DNA of 64,000 bases from Falsiroseomonas sp050563525 (GTDB lineage Bacteria; Pseudomonadota; Alphaproteobacteria; Acetobacterales; Acetobacteraceae). The notes under the pieces are model-generated. The model saw nothing but the letters and a program-made list of their open reading frames with translations, made no database searches and had not been told where the DNA came from. This document shows, in pieces, positions 8,535 to 16,660 of the stretch. Made by a program: the position numbers and the translations under genes. Where the stretch lies: NCBI RefSeq assembly GCF_050563525.1, contig NZ_JBNXUN010000003.1, positions 310,001 through 374,000 of the forward strand. The letters are read 5' to 3'. Each line of letters opens with the position of its first letter. The first letter of the stretch is position 1.

Positions 8535-8819
8535 GAAGCTGCCGGTGGCGCCGCCGTTCATCGCGGCGATCGACAGCGCATCGGCCAGGTTCAGTTCCGC
8601 CGGCGACCGTGGGCAGACATCGCGCGGACCGCTGCACCCCGAAGCAAGGAAGGCGGCGTGCCGGTCGAGAAACTCCTGGCTGACACCCTGGCGCCCGAAA
8701 TGCGCCAGCGCCGCTGCCGTCGCTTCGCCGTAGCGCGTGCATTTGACCTCGGGCCAGCTGGCCTGCGCCTGGGCCGGCTGCACCGCGAGTAGTCCCAGCA
8801 GAATGACGCTGCGGATCAT
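8511..8819 (-). CDS. Small secreted hypothetical protein
   Basis: 102 residues with a convincing signal peptide (MIRSVILLGLLAVQPAQAQA) and a mature part with four cysteines (KCTRYGE, SGCSG, DVCPRS, FACRD), which suggests one or two disulfides in the periplasm. I do not recognise the family. The start codon lacks an obvious Shine-Dalgarno and sits just beyond the rplQ terminator. The final 24 nt overlap the convergent EamA gene. Signal peptide and cysteine spacing argue that it is real. Confidence 0.6.
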   Translation of the reverse strand: MIRSVILLGLLAVQPAQAQASWPEVKCTRYGEATAAALAHFGRQGVSQEFLDRHAAFLASGCSGPRDVCPRSPAELNLADALSIAAMNGGATGSFLPFACRD

Positions 8820-8826
8820 CTAACGG

Positions 8827-8848
8827 AAAAGGGCGCCATGCGGCGCCC
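8827..8848 (-). terminator. Intrinsic terminator after rplQ
   Basis: Read on the minus strand: GGGCGCC, loop GCAT, GGCGCCC, then TTTTCC. A perfect 7-bp GC stem followed by four T starts 30 nt after the rplQ stop and closes the alpha operon. Confidence 0.8.
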
Positions 8849-8877
8849 CCCCTTCACGAAGCCTGGGGCTGAGAGGC

Positions 8878-9303
8878 TTACGCCTCGTCCGCCTCGCTCG
8901 GCACAGCCTCAGGACGCGGGCCGCTGTCGAGGCCCTTGGCCGCGACGTCACGCTCGATCAGCTCGATCACCGCCATGTCGGCCGCGTCGCCGTAGCGGAC
9001 GCCGGCCTTCAGCACGCGGGTGTAGCCGCCGGCGCGGGTCTTGTAGCGATCCGCGATGGTGGAGAACAGCTTGTCCACCACCTTCGGATCGCGAATCTGC
9101 GCATAGGCCTGGCGCCGCGCATGCAGGTCGCCGCGCTTGCCGAGGGTGATGATGCGCTCGACATAGGGGCGCAGCTCCTTCGCCTTCGGCAGCGTGGTGC
9201 TGATCTGCTCGTGCTTGATCAGCGCGGTCGCCATGCTGCGCAGCATGGCGAGGCGGTGGCTGGTGGTGACGCCGAGCTTACGGCCGGCAACGCCGTGACG
9301 CAT
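8878..9303 (-). CDS. rplQ: 50S ribosomal protein L17
   Basis: 141 residues. The start MRHGVAGRKLGVTTSHRLAM and the LPKAKELRPYVERIITLGKRGDLH segment are diagnostic of bL17, which lies near the exit tunnel of the large subunit. The C-terminus has an acidic tail (SEADEA). It is the last gene of the rpsM-rpsK-rpoA-rplQ operon, 111 bp after rpoA, and is followed by a strong terminator. Confidence 0.97.
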   Translation of the reverse strand: MRHGVAGRKLGVTTSHRLAMLRSMATALIKHEQISTTLPKAKELRPYVERIITLGKRGDLHARRQAYAQIRDPKVVDKLFSTIADRYKTRAGGYTRVLKAGVRYGDAADMAVIELIERDVAAKGLDSGPRPEAVPSEADEA

Positions 9304-9414
9304 GGTCCTGTTTCCTTAGATACCCAGGCCAGCCGCATCTGCGTCGGCCGACCCGTTAAGTCCGTTGCAGAGCCGTCTCACCCGAATGGGTGACTGCCCC
9401 TCCGCCAAGAGCCC

Positions 9415-10428
9415 TCAGAAGGGCTCCTCGAGTTTCTTCGCCAGGTCCTCGATGTTCTCCGGCGGCCAGCCCGGCACGGTGATGCCGAGGCCGAGGCCCA
9501 TGGAGGCGAGGACTTCCTTGATCTCGTTCAGCGACTTGCGGCCGAAATTCGGCGTGCGGAGCATTTCCTGCTCGGTCTTCTGAACCAGGTCGCCAATGTA
9601 GACAATGTTGTCGTTCTTCAAGCAGTTCGCCGAGCGGACCGAAAGCTCCAGCTCGTCGACCTTGCGCAGCAGGTTGCGGTTGAAGGGCAGATCGTCGCGG
9701 ATCTCCTCCACCACACGCTGGCGCGGCTCCTCGAAATTGATGAAGAGCTGCAGCTGTTCCTGCAGGATGCGCGCGGCGATGCCGACAGCATCCTCCGGCG
9801 TCACCGTACCGTCGGTCTCGACGGTCAGGACCAGCTTGTCGTAGTCCGTCTTCTGGCCGACGCGGGTCGGCTGCACCTGGTAGGCGACGCGGCGGACCGG
9901 CGAGTAGATGGCATCGATCGGGATCAGGCCGATCGGCGCATCCTCCGGCCGGTTCTCGCTGGCCGGGACATAGCCCTTGCCGGTGTCGACCGTCAGTTCC
10001 ATCGACAACTTGGCGCCGTCGTCGAGCGAGCAGATGACCAAGTCCGGGTTCGAGATCTCGATGTCGCCGGTGGTCTGGATCTGGCCGGCGGTGACTTCGC
10101 CCGGGCCGGTCGCCGTCAGTTGCAGGCGCTTCGGGCCATCGCCCTGCATGCGCACGGCAAGCTGCTTCACGTTCAGGACGATGTCCGTGACGTCTTCCCG
10201 CACGCCCTGGAGGCTGCTGAACTCATGCAGCGCGCCGTCGATACGCACGGCCGTCACGGCGGCGCCCTGCAACGAAGACAGCAGGATGCGGCGCAGCGCA
10301 TTGCCGAGCGTCATGCCGAAGCCACGCTCCAGCGGCTCCGCGATCAGGGTCGCAAGCCGCGTCGGATCGGCGCCGAGTTCGACGTCCTTCTTGGTCTCGA
10401 TCAGCGAACGCCAATTCTTCTCGATCAC
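9415..10428 (-). CDS. rpoA: DNA-directed RNA polymerase alpha subunit
   Basis: 337 residues: an N-terminal dimerisation domain (LGNALRRILLSSLQGAAV near residues 40-57) that scaffolds beta and beta-prime, a linker, and a C-terminal domain (VRSANCLKNDNIVYIGDLVQ, then RTPNFGRKSLNEIKEVL) that contacts UP elements and activators. Translation starts at GTG 10428 (MIEKNW), preceded by an AGGGGAA Shine-Dalgarno. The N-terminus matches the usual alphaproteobacterial form. rpsD, which often lies in this operon in gammaproteobacteria, is absent. Confidence 0.97.
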   Translation of the reverse strand: MIEKNWRSLIETKKDVELGADPTRLATLIAEPLERGFGMTLGNALRRILLSSLQGAAVTAVRIDGALHEFSSLQGVREDVTDIVLNVKQLAVRMQGDGPKRLQLTATGPGEVTAGQIQTTGDIEISNPDLVICSLDDGAKLSMELTVDTGKGYVPASENRPEDAPIGLIPIDAIYSPVRRVAYQVQPTRVGQKTDYDKLVLTVETDGTVTPEDAVGIAARILQEQLQLFINFEEPRQRVVEEIRDDLPFNRNLLRKVDELELSVRSANCLKNDNIVYIGDLVQKTEQEMLRTPNFGRKSLNEIKEVLASMGLGLGITVPGWPPENIEDLAKKLEEPF

Positions 10429-10471
10429 GGTCTATTCCCCTGCCCAGCCCTGGTAAGCGTCGCGCGTCAAA

Positions 10472-10870
10472 CTAGACGCGGCGGCGCTTGCGCGGGCGGC
10501 AGCCATTGTGCGGGATGGGAGTCACGTCGCGGATGGCGGTGACGTAGAAGCCGACGGCCTGGAGGGCACGCAGCGCCGACTCGCGACCCGAACCTGGACC
10601 GGAGACCTGGATCTCCAGGGTCTCCATGCCGTGCTCGCGGGCCTTCTTGCCGGCATCCTCTGCGGCCACCTGGGCGGCGTAGGGCGTGGACTTCCGGCTA
10701 CCCTTGAAGCCCTGGCTACCAGCCGAGGACCAGGCAATCGCGTTGCCCTGGGCGTCGGTGATGGTCACCACGGTGTTGTTGAAGGAGGCGAGCACATGCG
10801 CCACGCCAGAGGAGATGTTCTTCCTCTCCTTCTTGCGGGGACGGGCGCCGGCGCGGGGTTCGCGAGCCAT
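10472..10870 (-). CDS. rpsK: 30S ribosomal protein S11
   Basis: 132 residues. The motifs GVAHVLASFNNTVVTITDAQGN (platform domain, its first and last parts diagnostic) and the C-terminal IPHNGCRPRKRRRV are unmistakable uS11. It helps form the mRNA exit and E-site region of the small subunit. Only 1 nt separates it from rpsM, so the two are coupled, and 43 nt separate it from rpoA. Confidence 0.97.
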   Translation of the reverse strand: MAREPRAGARPRKKERKNISSGVAHVLASFNNTVVTITDAQGNAIAWSSAGSQGFKGSRKSTPYAAQVAAEDAGKKAREHGMETLEIQVSGPGSGRESALRALQAVGFYVTAIRDVTPIPHNGCRPRKRRRV

Positions 10871-10871
10871 C

Positions 10872-11249
10872 TTACTTCGTCACCTTCTTCTTGCCGGCGA
10901 TCGCCACGGCCTTGCCCTTGCGGGTGCGGGCATTGGTGTGGGTGCGCTGGCCGCGGACCGGCAGGCCCTTGCGGTGACGCAGGCCGCGGTAGCAGGCCAT
11001 GTCCATCAGCCGCTTCTTGTTCATCGCCTCTTCACGCCGCAGGTCGCCCTCGACGCGGTATTCCCGGTCGATCAGCTCACGGACGCGGATGACCTCGTCA
11101 TCGGTCATCTGGTTCACCCGGCGATCCTCGGGAATGCCGAGCTGCTCGCAGATCACCTTCGCGTTCTGCGGACCGATGCCATAGATGTAGCGGAGCGAGA
11201 TGAGCACCCGCTTGTTGGTTGGGATGTTCACGCCGGCGATGCGCGCCAC
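10872..11249 (-). CDS. rpsM: 30S ribosomal protein S13
   Basis: 125 residues of uS13: MARIAGVNIPTNKRV start, RYIYGIG helix-turn region, and the basic tail RGQRTHTNARTRKGK that reaches the tRNA sites. The protein is in the head of the 30S and contacts L5. Translation begins with GTG at 11249, with a GGAGAGAGG Shine-Dalgarno just upstream. This is the first gene of the alpha operon. A terminator with seven T lies 37 nt before its start codon. Confidence 0.97.
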   Translation of the reverse strand: MARIAGVNIPTNKRVLISLRYIYGIGPQNAKVICEQLGIPEDRRVNQMTDDEVIRVRELIDREYRVEGDLRREEAMNKKRLMDMACYRGLRHRKGLPVRGQRTHTNARTRKGKAVAIAGKKKVTK

Positions 11250-11285
11250 GGTGCCTCTCTCCTCATCAGGCCTGGGGCCTGCCTC

Positions 11286-11307
11286 AAAAAAACCGGGCCG
11301 AGGCCCG
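11286..11307 (-). terminator. Intrinsic terminator/attenuator between adk and rpsM
   Basis: Minus strand: CGGGCC, loop TC, GGCCCG, G, then seven T (11292-11286). It lies 154 nt past the adk stop and only 37 nt before the rpsM GTG. It can end the spc/adk transcript. Since so little room remains downstream for a promoter, it may instead act as an attenuator in the rpsM leader. Confidence 0.8.
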
Positions 11308-11460
11308 CATCAGTTCAACCAGACCCGGACCTTCGTGGCTCCCACGAAACTGGCCCGAATCAGGCATGCAACGGCGAAGGGCGGCCGGAGGAACCTCCGG
11401 ACCGCAGGGGCCGGGTGCTACACCGGCCCCAAGGGGGGAGTCAAGGCGGAGGCCACGGCC
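11308..11460 (-). promoter_or_regulatory. Structured adk-rpsM spacer with three further hairpins
   Basis: Upstream of the terminator (minus strand) lie three perfect stems: 8 bp at 11407-11430 (GGGGCCGG/CCGGCCCC), 7 bp at 11385-11400 (CCGGAGG/CCTCCGG) and 7 bp at 11332-11348 (TTCGTGG/CCACGAA). A TTGACT near 11440 could be a -35 box, but its -10 is poor. The density of structure suggests a regulated leader or processing sites. This is inference from base pairing only. Confidence 0.55.
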
Positions 11461-12126
11461 TCAGCCCGTACCCAGCGGACGACCGGACACGATGGCCGCG
11501 ATCTGCCGCGTCACCTCGTCCATGTCGGCCATGCCATCGACCTGCTTGAGCTTTCCCTGCCCGGCATAGTGCGGCAGCAAGGGTGATGTCTGGCGGTGGT
11601 ACGTCTCGAGCCGCGCCGCCACCGTCTCCGCCCTGTCATCGGCGCGACGAACGAATTCGGTGCTGCCACAGACGTCGCAGACGCCCGCCTGGGCGGGCAC
11701 CTTGAAGCGGTCGTGGTAGCCCTCCCCGCACTTCGCGCAGGTGTAGCGCCCGGCAATCCGCTCCACGAGCGCGGCGTCATCCACCTTCAGCTCGATCACG
11801 TGGTCCAGCGGCAGCGCCTGGTCGGACAGCATTCCATCCAGCGCCTGCGCCTGTGGCACGGTGCGGGGGAAGCCATCCAGGATGAAGCCCCGCGCCACGT
11901 CCGGCGCCTGCACACGGGCCGCCAGCATCCCGATCAGGATGCTGTCCGGCACCAGTTCACCCCGCTCCATGATGGCCTTCGCCTCGCGGCCGATCGGAGA
12001 GCCCGACTTCACCTCGGCCCGCAGCATGTCGCCGGTGGCGATCTGCACGACGCCGTAGCGCTCCTCCAGCCGCTTCGCCTGGGTGCCCTTTCCGGCCCCG
12101 GGCGGACCCAGAAGGATCAGCCGCAC
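11461..12126 (-). CDS. adk: Adenylate kinase
   Basis: 221 residues that interconvert ATP+AMP and 2 ADP. P-loop GPPGAGKGT at residues 8-16, NMP-binding region ATGDMLRAEV at 30-39, and a long LID with a zinc-type cysteine set (Cys130, Cys133, Cys150, Cys153). Many proteobacterial Adks lack this set. The start is GTG at 12126, with a GAGGA Shine-Dalgarno overlapping the secY stop, 10 nt from secY. A longer frame starting inside secY has no support. The secY-adk order is common to many bacteria. Confidence 0.95.
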   Translation of the reverse strand: MRLILLGPPGAGKGTQAKRLEERYGVVQIATGDMLRAEVKSGSPIGREAKAIMERGELVPDSILIGMLAARVQAPDVARGFILDGFPRTVPQAQALDGMLSDQALPLDHVIELKVDDAALVERIAGRYTCAKCGEGYHDRFKVPAQAGVCDVCGSTEFVRRADDRAETVAARLETYHRQTSPLLPHYAGQGKLKQVDGMADMDEVTRQIAAIVSGRPLGTG

Positions 12127-12136
12127 GTATCTGTCC

Positions 12137-13504
12137 TCATCGACCGCGTCCCCCCGGTTGCGTGCCGCGGCCACCCAGCCGAGCCTTCTTGATCAGCCCC
12201 TCGTACTGATGGGCGAACAGATGTGACTGCACCTGTGCCACCGTGTCCATCGTTACCGACACGATGATGAGCAGCGACGTGCCGCCGAAGTAGAACGGCA
12301 CGCCGTAGTTTGAGATCAGCAGCTCCGGCAGGATGCAGACGATGGACAGGTAGATGGCGCCCACCGCCGTCAGCCGCGTCAGAACCCGGTCGAAATACTG
12401 CGCGGTGGGCAGGCCAGGCCGAATGCCGGGCACGAAGCCGCCATACTTGCGCAGGTTGTCAGCCGTCTCCTGCGGATTGAACACGACCGCCGTGTAGAAG
12501 AAGGCGAAGAACACGATCAGCGCCAGGTACAGCGCCATGTACAGCGGCTGGCCATGCGCCAGCAGGTTGGTCACGCTGGTCAGCCAACTGTCGCTGTTCG
12601 GGTCCTGCCGGAACGCCGCGAAGGTCGCGGGCAGCAGTAGCAGGGAGGACGCGAAGATCGGCGGCATGACGCCGGCCGTGTTCAGCTTCAACGGCAGGTG
12701 AGTGTTCTCGCCGCCGAACATCCGGTTGCCGACCTGGCGTTTCGGGTACTGCACCGGGATGCGCCGCTGGGCGCGCTCGATGAATACCACGAAGGCGATA
12801 ACCAGCAGGGCGATAGCCAGGAACGCCATGATGAAGAAGGTGGACAGCGCCCCGGTGCGGCCGAGTTCCAGGGTCGCCGCGAGCGCGGAGGGCAGGTTCG
12901 CCACGATGCCGGCGAAAATGATCAGGCTGATGCCGTTGCCGATGCCGCGCGCCGTGATCTGCTCGCCCAGCCACATCAGGAACATGGTGCCGCCGACCAG
13001 CGTGATGACGCAGGAGATTCGGAAGAACCAGCCTGGATCATGCACCGCCGCCCCGAAGCTGCCGCGCAGGCTCTCGAGCCCCACGGCGATGCCGTAGGCC
13101 TGGAAGATCGCGATGAACAGGCAGAGGTAGCGGGTGTACTGGTTGAGCTTCTTTCGCCCGGACTCACCTTCCTTCTTCAAGGCTTCCCAGGACGGGATGG
13201 CGGCCGTCATCAGCTGCACGATGATGCTGGCGGAAATGTAGGGCATGATGTTCAGCGCGAAGATCGTCATGCGCCCCAGCGACCCGCCGGTGAACATGTC
13301 GAACATGCCGAGGATGCCGCCGCCCATCTGCTGCAGCAGTTCGGCCATCACGCCGGCATCGATGCCCGGCACCGGCACGTAGGAGCCGATGCGGTAGACG
13401 ATCAGCGCGCCCAGGGTGAACCACAGCCGATTCTTGAGCTCGGTGGCCTTGGCCAGCACCCCGAGGTTCAGATTGGCCGCAAGCTGTTCGGCGGCGGACG
13501 CCAT
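12137..13504 (-). CDS. secY: Preprotein translocase subunit SecY
   Basis: 455 residues with ten transmembrane helices forming the Sec channel together with SecE (37.6 kb in this window). Diagnostic segments: YRIGSYVPVPGID (TM1/plug entry), LGIMPYISASIIVQL-like LNIMPYISASIIVQL (TM2b), and QVGNRMFGG plus IRPGLPTAQYFD in the cytosolic loops that contact SecA and the ribosome. The ATG at 13504 has a GAGGAGGG Shine-Dalgarno 8 nt upstream. It lies 140 nt beyond rplO, with a large hairpin between the two genes. Confidence 0.97.
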   Translation of the reverse strand: MASAAEQLAANLNLGVLAKATELKNRLWFTLGALIVYRIGSYVPVPGIDAGVMAELLQQMGGGILGMFDMFTGGSLGRMTIFALNIMPYISASIIVQLMTAAIPSWEALKKEGESGRKKLNQYTRYLCLFIAIFQAYGIAVGLESLRGSFGAAVHDPGWFFRISCVITLVGGTMFLMWLGEQITARGIGNGISLIIFAGIVANLPSALAATLELGRTGALSTFFIMAFLAIALLVIAFVVFIERAQRRIPVQYPKRQVGNRMFGGENTHLPLKLNTAGVMPPIFASSLLLLPATFAAFRQDPNSDSWLTSVTNLLAHGQPLYMALYLALIVFFAFFYTAVVFNPQETADNLRKYGGFVPGIRPGLPTAQYFDRVLTRLTAVGAIYLSIVCILPELLISNYGVPFYFGGTSLLIIVSVTMDTVAQVQSHLFAHQYEGLIKKARLGGRGTQPGGRGR

Positions 13505-13588
13505 GTGCGATCCCTCCTCGCGAAAGCGGCGCCCCCAAGCCACGCCGAAAGGCGGACCCGGGACGCCGCGTCGCAGCTACCCTAAATT

Positions 13589-13619
13589 GCCGCCCGCACC
13601 CAAAGGGTGCAAGGGCGGC
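13589..13619 (-). terminator. Hairpin in the rplO-secY spacer
   Basis: Minus strand: GCCGCCC, TT bulge, GCACCC, loop TTT, GGGTGC, GGGCGGC, then AATTTA. The 13-bp interrupted stem is very stable but its T tract is short. It may partly terminate or stabilise the 3' end of the ribosomal-protein message so that secY-adk is expressed at a lower level. Confidence 0.55.
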
Positions 13620-13644
13620 GCGCTCAAATCAGCCTTGGACCGGC

Positions 13645-14136
13645 CTAGGCTTCAACCGGAGCCTCTGCCTTGACCACCAGCAGCGTCAGCGTGCCACCGG
13701 CCGCCGCGATCGCCGCGGCCGCAGTGGCGGAGGCACCGGACACCGTCAGTGTCACAGCGCGGGTGATCTCACCCACGCCAAGCAGCCGCACGCCGGCGTA
13801 CTTCGGAGAGTTGCGGACCACACCGGCCGCCTGCAGCATGGCCTCGTCGATCGCCTGGCCTTCCGGCAGACGACCATCGGCAATGGCCTTGTCCAGCGCA
13901 CCGAGGTTCAGCGGCGCGTAGTTCTTGCGGAACGGATTCACGAAGCCACGCTTCGGCATGCGCCGATAGATCGGGAGCTGACCGCCCTCGAACCCATTCA
14001 GCGACACGCCGGTGCGCGCCTTCTGACCCTTGACGCCGCGGCCGGAAGTCTTGCCCTTGCCGGACCCGATGCCACGGCCGATGCGCTTGAACTTCGGCCG
14101 GGCGCCGTCGTTGTCGCGGATTTCGTTGAGCTTCAT
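13645..14136 (-). CDS. rplO: 50S ribosomal protein L15
   Basis: 163 residues of uL15: MKLNEIRDNDGARPKFKRIG start, the Gly-rich GRGIGSGKGKTSGRGVKGQK tail that threads into the 23S rRNA (each half diagnostic), and FEGGQLPIYRRMPKRGF. I chose the ATG at 14136, one nt after the rpmD stop. A GTG three codons upstream is possible. The end is unusually alanine-rich. Confidence 0.96.
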   Translation of the reverse strand: MKLNEIRDNDGARPKFKRIGRGIGSGKGKTSGRGVKGQKARTGVSLNGFEGGQLPIYRRMPKRGFVNPFRKNYAPLNLGALDKAIADGRLPEGQAIDEAMLQAAGVVRNSPKYAGVRLLGVGEITRAVTLTVSGASATAAAAIAAAGGTLTLLVVKAEAPVEA

Positions 14137-14137
14137 G

Positions 14138-14332
14138 TTATTCACCGTCCACCTTGATCAGATGGGCGACCTTCCGGATCATGCCACGCACGGCCGGAGT
14201 ATCCTCCAGCTCGCTCGTGCGACGGATCTTGTTCAGGCCCAACCCGATCAGCGTCTCGCGCTGACCCGGCTTGCGGCCGATCGGCGACCCGGTCTGGGTC
14301 ACCTTCACGGTCTTCTTGCTCGCCTCAGACAT
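14138..14332 (-). CDS. rpmD: 50S ribosomal protein L30
   Basis: 64 residues of uL30, recognised by VTQTGSPIGRKPGQRETLIG and the LNKIRRTSELEDTPAVRGMI region. The start ATG overlaps the end of rpsE by 8 nt, and the stop lies 1 nt before rplO, so all three are translationally coupled. Confidence 0.96.
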   Translation of the reverse strand: MSEASKKTVKVTQTGSPIGRKPGQRETLIGLGLNKIRRTSELEDTPAVRGMIRKVAHLIKVDGE

Positions 14333-14969
14333 TCGTCGCCTCCGGCGCCGCGCCCTCGGCCACGGCGTCCTTGCGCGGACCCATCAGGTCCGACACCTTC
14401 TTGCCGCGACGCGCCGCCACAGCCCGCGGGCTGGTGCAACGGCCGAGCGCCGCGAAGGTCGCCTTCACCATGTTATGCGGGTTCGTCGTGCCGGTGCACT
14501 TGGCGACGACGTCGCCCATGCCAAGCGTCTCGAACACCGCGCGCATCGGACCACCGGCGATGATGCCGGTACCGGCCGGCGCGGCCCGCAGAATCACGCG
14601 GCCCGCACCGAACTCGCCGACCTGGTCGTGGTGCAGGGTGCGACCCTCGCGCATCGGCACGCGGATCATCGTGCGCTTGGCACGCTCCGTCGCCTTGCGG
14701 ATTGCCTCCGGAACCTCGCGCGCCTTGCCGGCGCCCCAGCCAACGCGCCCCTTCTGGTCGCCAACCACGACCAGCGCGGCGAAGCTGAAGCGACGACCGC
14801 CCTTCACCACCTTGGCCACACGGTTGATGGTGACCAGCTTGTCCTTCAGCTCATCGCCGTCGGACCGATCCTGCCGGTTCTCGTTGCGGTCGCGACCGCG
14901 GCCACGACGGCGATCGCCGCCCTCGCCACCGCCACCGCCGCCCTCGCCGCTCCTGGGTTCACGTGCCAT
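14325..14969 (-). CDS. rpsE: 30S ribosomal protein S5
   Basis: 214 residues of uS5, longer than the usual 165-190 because of a Gly/Arg/Asp-rich N-terminal extension of roughly 40 residues before the core begins at LKDKLVTINRVAKVVKGGRR. Core motifs VGDQKGRVGWGAGKAREVPEA (dsRBD-like domain) and AAPAGTGIIAGGPMRAV are intact. S5 supports translational accuracy and mRNA unwinding. An ATG with a Shine-Dalgarno in the spacer after rplR supports the long form. Confidence 0.96.
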   Translation of the reverse strand: MAREPRSGEGGGGGGEGGDRRRGRGRDRNENRQDRSDGDELKDKLVTINRVAKVVKGGRRFSFAALVVVGDQKGRVGWGAGKAREVPEAIRKATERAKRTMIRVPMREGRTLHHDQVGEFGAGRVILRAAPAGTGIIAGGPMRAVFETLGMGDVVAKCTGTTNPHNMVKATFAALGRCTSPRAVAARRGKKVSDLMGPRKDAVAEGAAPEATNV

Positions 14970-14980
14970 TCCCGAACTCC

Positions 14981-15343
14981 TCAGAAGGAGAGGCCGCCCT
15001 CGCGGGCTGCCTCCGCGAGTGCCTTGATGCGGCCGTGATAGAGGTACGGCCCGCGATCGAACACCACTTCCACGACACCGGCGGCGAGCGCGCGCTCCGC
15101 CACCAGCTTGCCGACTGCTGCCGCCGCGCCCTTGTCGGCGCCGGTCTTCAGCTCATCACGCATCGGCTTCTCGATGGACGAGGCGGCGGCCACGGTACGG
15201 CCGGCCTTGTCGTCGATGACCTGGGCGTAGATGTGCTTGCCCGAGCGGAAGACCGAGAGCCGCACGCGGCCACCCGACTTCATCTTGATCTGGTAGCGCG
15301 CGCGCGAACGGCGACGCTCCATCAATGCGAGCTTGTTGGCCAT
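14981..15343 (-). CDS. rplR: 50S ribosomal protein L18
   Basis: 120 residues of uL18, the 5S rRNA-binding protein. Motifs: RYQIKMKSGGRVRLSVFRSG (5S contact), HIYAQVIDD, and the C-terminal VVFDRGPYLYHGRIKALAEAAREGGL. The start codon shares one nucleotide with the rplF stop (TAATG), indicating coupled translation. Confidence 0.97.
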   Translation of the reverse strand: MANKLALMERRRSRARYQIKMKSGGRVRLSVFRSGKHIYAQVIDDKAGRTVAAASSIEKPMRDELKTGADKGAAAAVGKLVAERALAAGVVEVVFDRGPYLYHGRIKALAEAAREGGLSF

Positions 15344-15876
15344 TACTTCTTCTTACCCTCCTTCCGGAGGATCACCTCGTTGTCGTAGCGCACGCCCTTG
15401 CCCTTGTAGGGCTCCGGGCCGCGATACGCGCGGATCTCAGAGGCCACCTGGCCGACCTGGCGCTTGTCGGCGCCTTCCACTTTGATGGAGGTCGGCTTCT
15501 CACAGGTGATCTTGATGCCCGCCGGGATCGGATAGCGGATGTCGTGGCTGTAGCCGAGGTTGAGCACGAGCTCCTTCCCCTGCACTGCCGCACGATAGCC
15601 GGTGCCGGTGATTTCCATGTTGCGGGTGAAGCCGGTTGAAACGCCGGTCACCATGCTCTGGATCAGGCTGCGCGTGGTGCCCCACATGGTGCGGGACTTG
15701 CGGTCCCCCCCACGCGGCGCCACCGCAACCTCGCCACCCTCGATGGTGACATCCACTTCTTCCGTCAGGTCGAGCGAAAGCTCGCCATTCTTGCCCTTGG
15801 CCACGACCTTGCGGCCCTGCAGCGCCACCTGGACGCCTGCCGGAACCGGGACCGGGTATTTGCCGACGCGAGACAT
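15343..15876 (-). CDS. rplF: 50S ribosomal protein L6
   Basis: 177 residues, two tandem L6 folds, located at the base of the L7/L12 stalk near the GTPase centre. Identified by MSRVGKYPVPVPAGV at the start and the C-terminal EIRAYRGPEPYKGKGVRY, which contacts 23S rRNA near the sarcin-ricin loop. It follows rpsH by 14 nt. Confidence 0.97.
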   Translation of the reverse strand: MSRVGKYPVPVPAGVQVALQGRKVVAKGKNGELSLDLTEEVDVTIEGGEVAVAPRGGDRKSRTMWGTTRSLIQSMVTGVSTGFTRNMEITGTGYRAAVQGKELVLNLGYSHDIRYPIPAGIKITCEKPTSIKVEGADKRQVGQVASEIRAYRGPEPYKGKGVRYDNEVILRKEGKKK

Positions 15877-15890
15877 AATCTATCCTCCCG

Positions 15891-16289
15891 TCAGAACACG
15901 CGGCAGAGGACTTCGCCGCCAACATTGGCAGCGCGGGCCTCATTGTCGCTCATCACGCCCTTCGGCGTGGACAGGATCGAAATACCGAGGCCGGAGTAAA
16001 ACTTCGGCAACTCCGCGATCTTGGAATAGACGCGGCGGCCCGGCTTGGACACGCGCGCGATTTCCTTGATGGCGGGCTCGCCTTCGGAATACTTCAGCTC
16101 GATGCTGATCACCTTGATGCCAGGGCGAAGCTGCTCGGTGGCGAAGGCGCGGATGTAGCCCTCGCGCTTCAACACATCGAGCACATTCTCCCGCAGGCGG
16201 GATGCCGGGGCCACACAACGGCTCTGCCGTGCGCGCTGGGCATTGCGGATACGGGTGAGCATGTCACCCAGCGGATCGGACAGCGACAT
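15891..16289 (-). CDS. rpsH: 30S ribosomal protein S8
   Basis: 132 residues of uS8: MSLSDPLGDMLTRIRNAQ start and the C-terminal rRNA-binding signature GLGISILSTPKGVMSDNEA. S8 binds 16S helix 21 and in E. coli represses the spc operon by binding mRNA near rplE. Whether this holds here is unknown. Confidence 0.97.
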   Translation of the reverse strand: MSLSDPLGDMLTRIRNAQRARQSRCVAPASRLRENVLDVLKREGYIRAFATEQLRPGIKVISIELKYSEGEPAIKEIARVSKPGRRVYSKIAELPKFYSGLGISILSTPKGVMSDNEARAANVGGEVLCRVF

Positions 16290-16301
16290 ACGCGGCCCTC
16301 C

Positions 16302-16607
16302 TTACCAGCTCGCCTTGACCAGGCCCGGAATCTGACCCTGATTGGCCAGATCGCGGAGCTGGTTGCGGCTCAGCTTGAATTTGCGGTAGTTGCCGCGGGG
16401 ACGACCGGTCAGCTCGCAGCGCAGGCGGACGCGGTTCTGCGCGCCATTGCGCGGCAACTGCGCCAGCTTCAGCGTCGCCTCGAAGCGCTCCTCGACCGGC
16501 AACTCGCGATCCATCACCACCGCCTTGAGGGCGGCGCGCTTGGGCGCATGCAGCTTCGCGAGCCGTTCACGACGCTTGTTCTTCATGACAGACGAGGTCT
16601 TGGCCAT
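16302..16607 (-). CDS. rpsN: 30S ribosomal protein S14
   Basis: 101 residues, the long zinc-free (C-minus) form of uS14 that is usual in proteobacteria. The signature RCELTGRPRGNYRKFKLSRN is where zinc-type paralogues would carry a CxxC pair. It lies in the 30S head. A GGAGG Shine-Dalgarno lies just upstream, next to a 7-bp hairpin (16632-16649) in the rplE-rpsN spacer. Confidence 0.97.
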   Translation of the reverse strand: MAKTSSVMKNKRRERLAKLHAPKRAALKAVVMDRELPVEERFEATLKLAQLPRNGAQNRVRLRCELTGRPRGNYRKFKLSRNQLRDLANQGQIPGLVKASW

Positions 16608-16660
16608 GCCGTCTAAAATCCTCCGGAACCTGCCTGACGTCTGTCAGGCGGTTTTCCAAA

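Noticed and set aside
16632..16649. Terminator between rplE and rpsN
   Set aside because: The 7-bp hairpin has its T-rich side on the wrong strand for these genes. It is noted only as a spacer hairpin.
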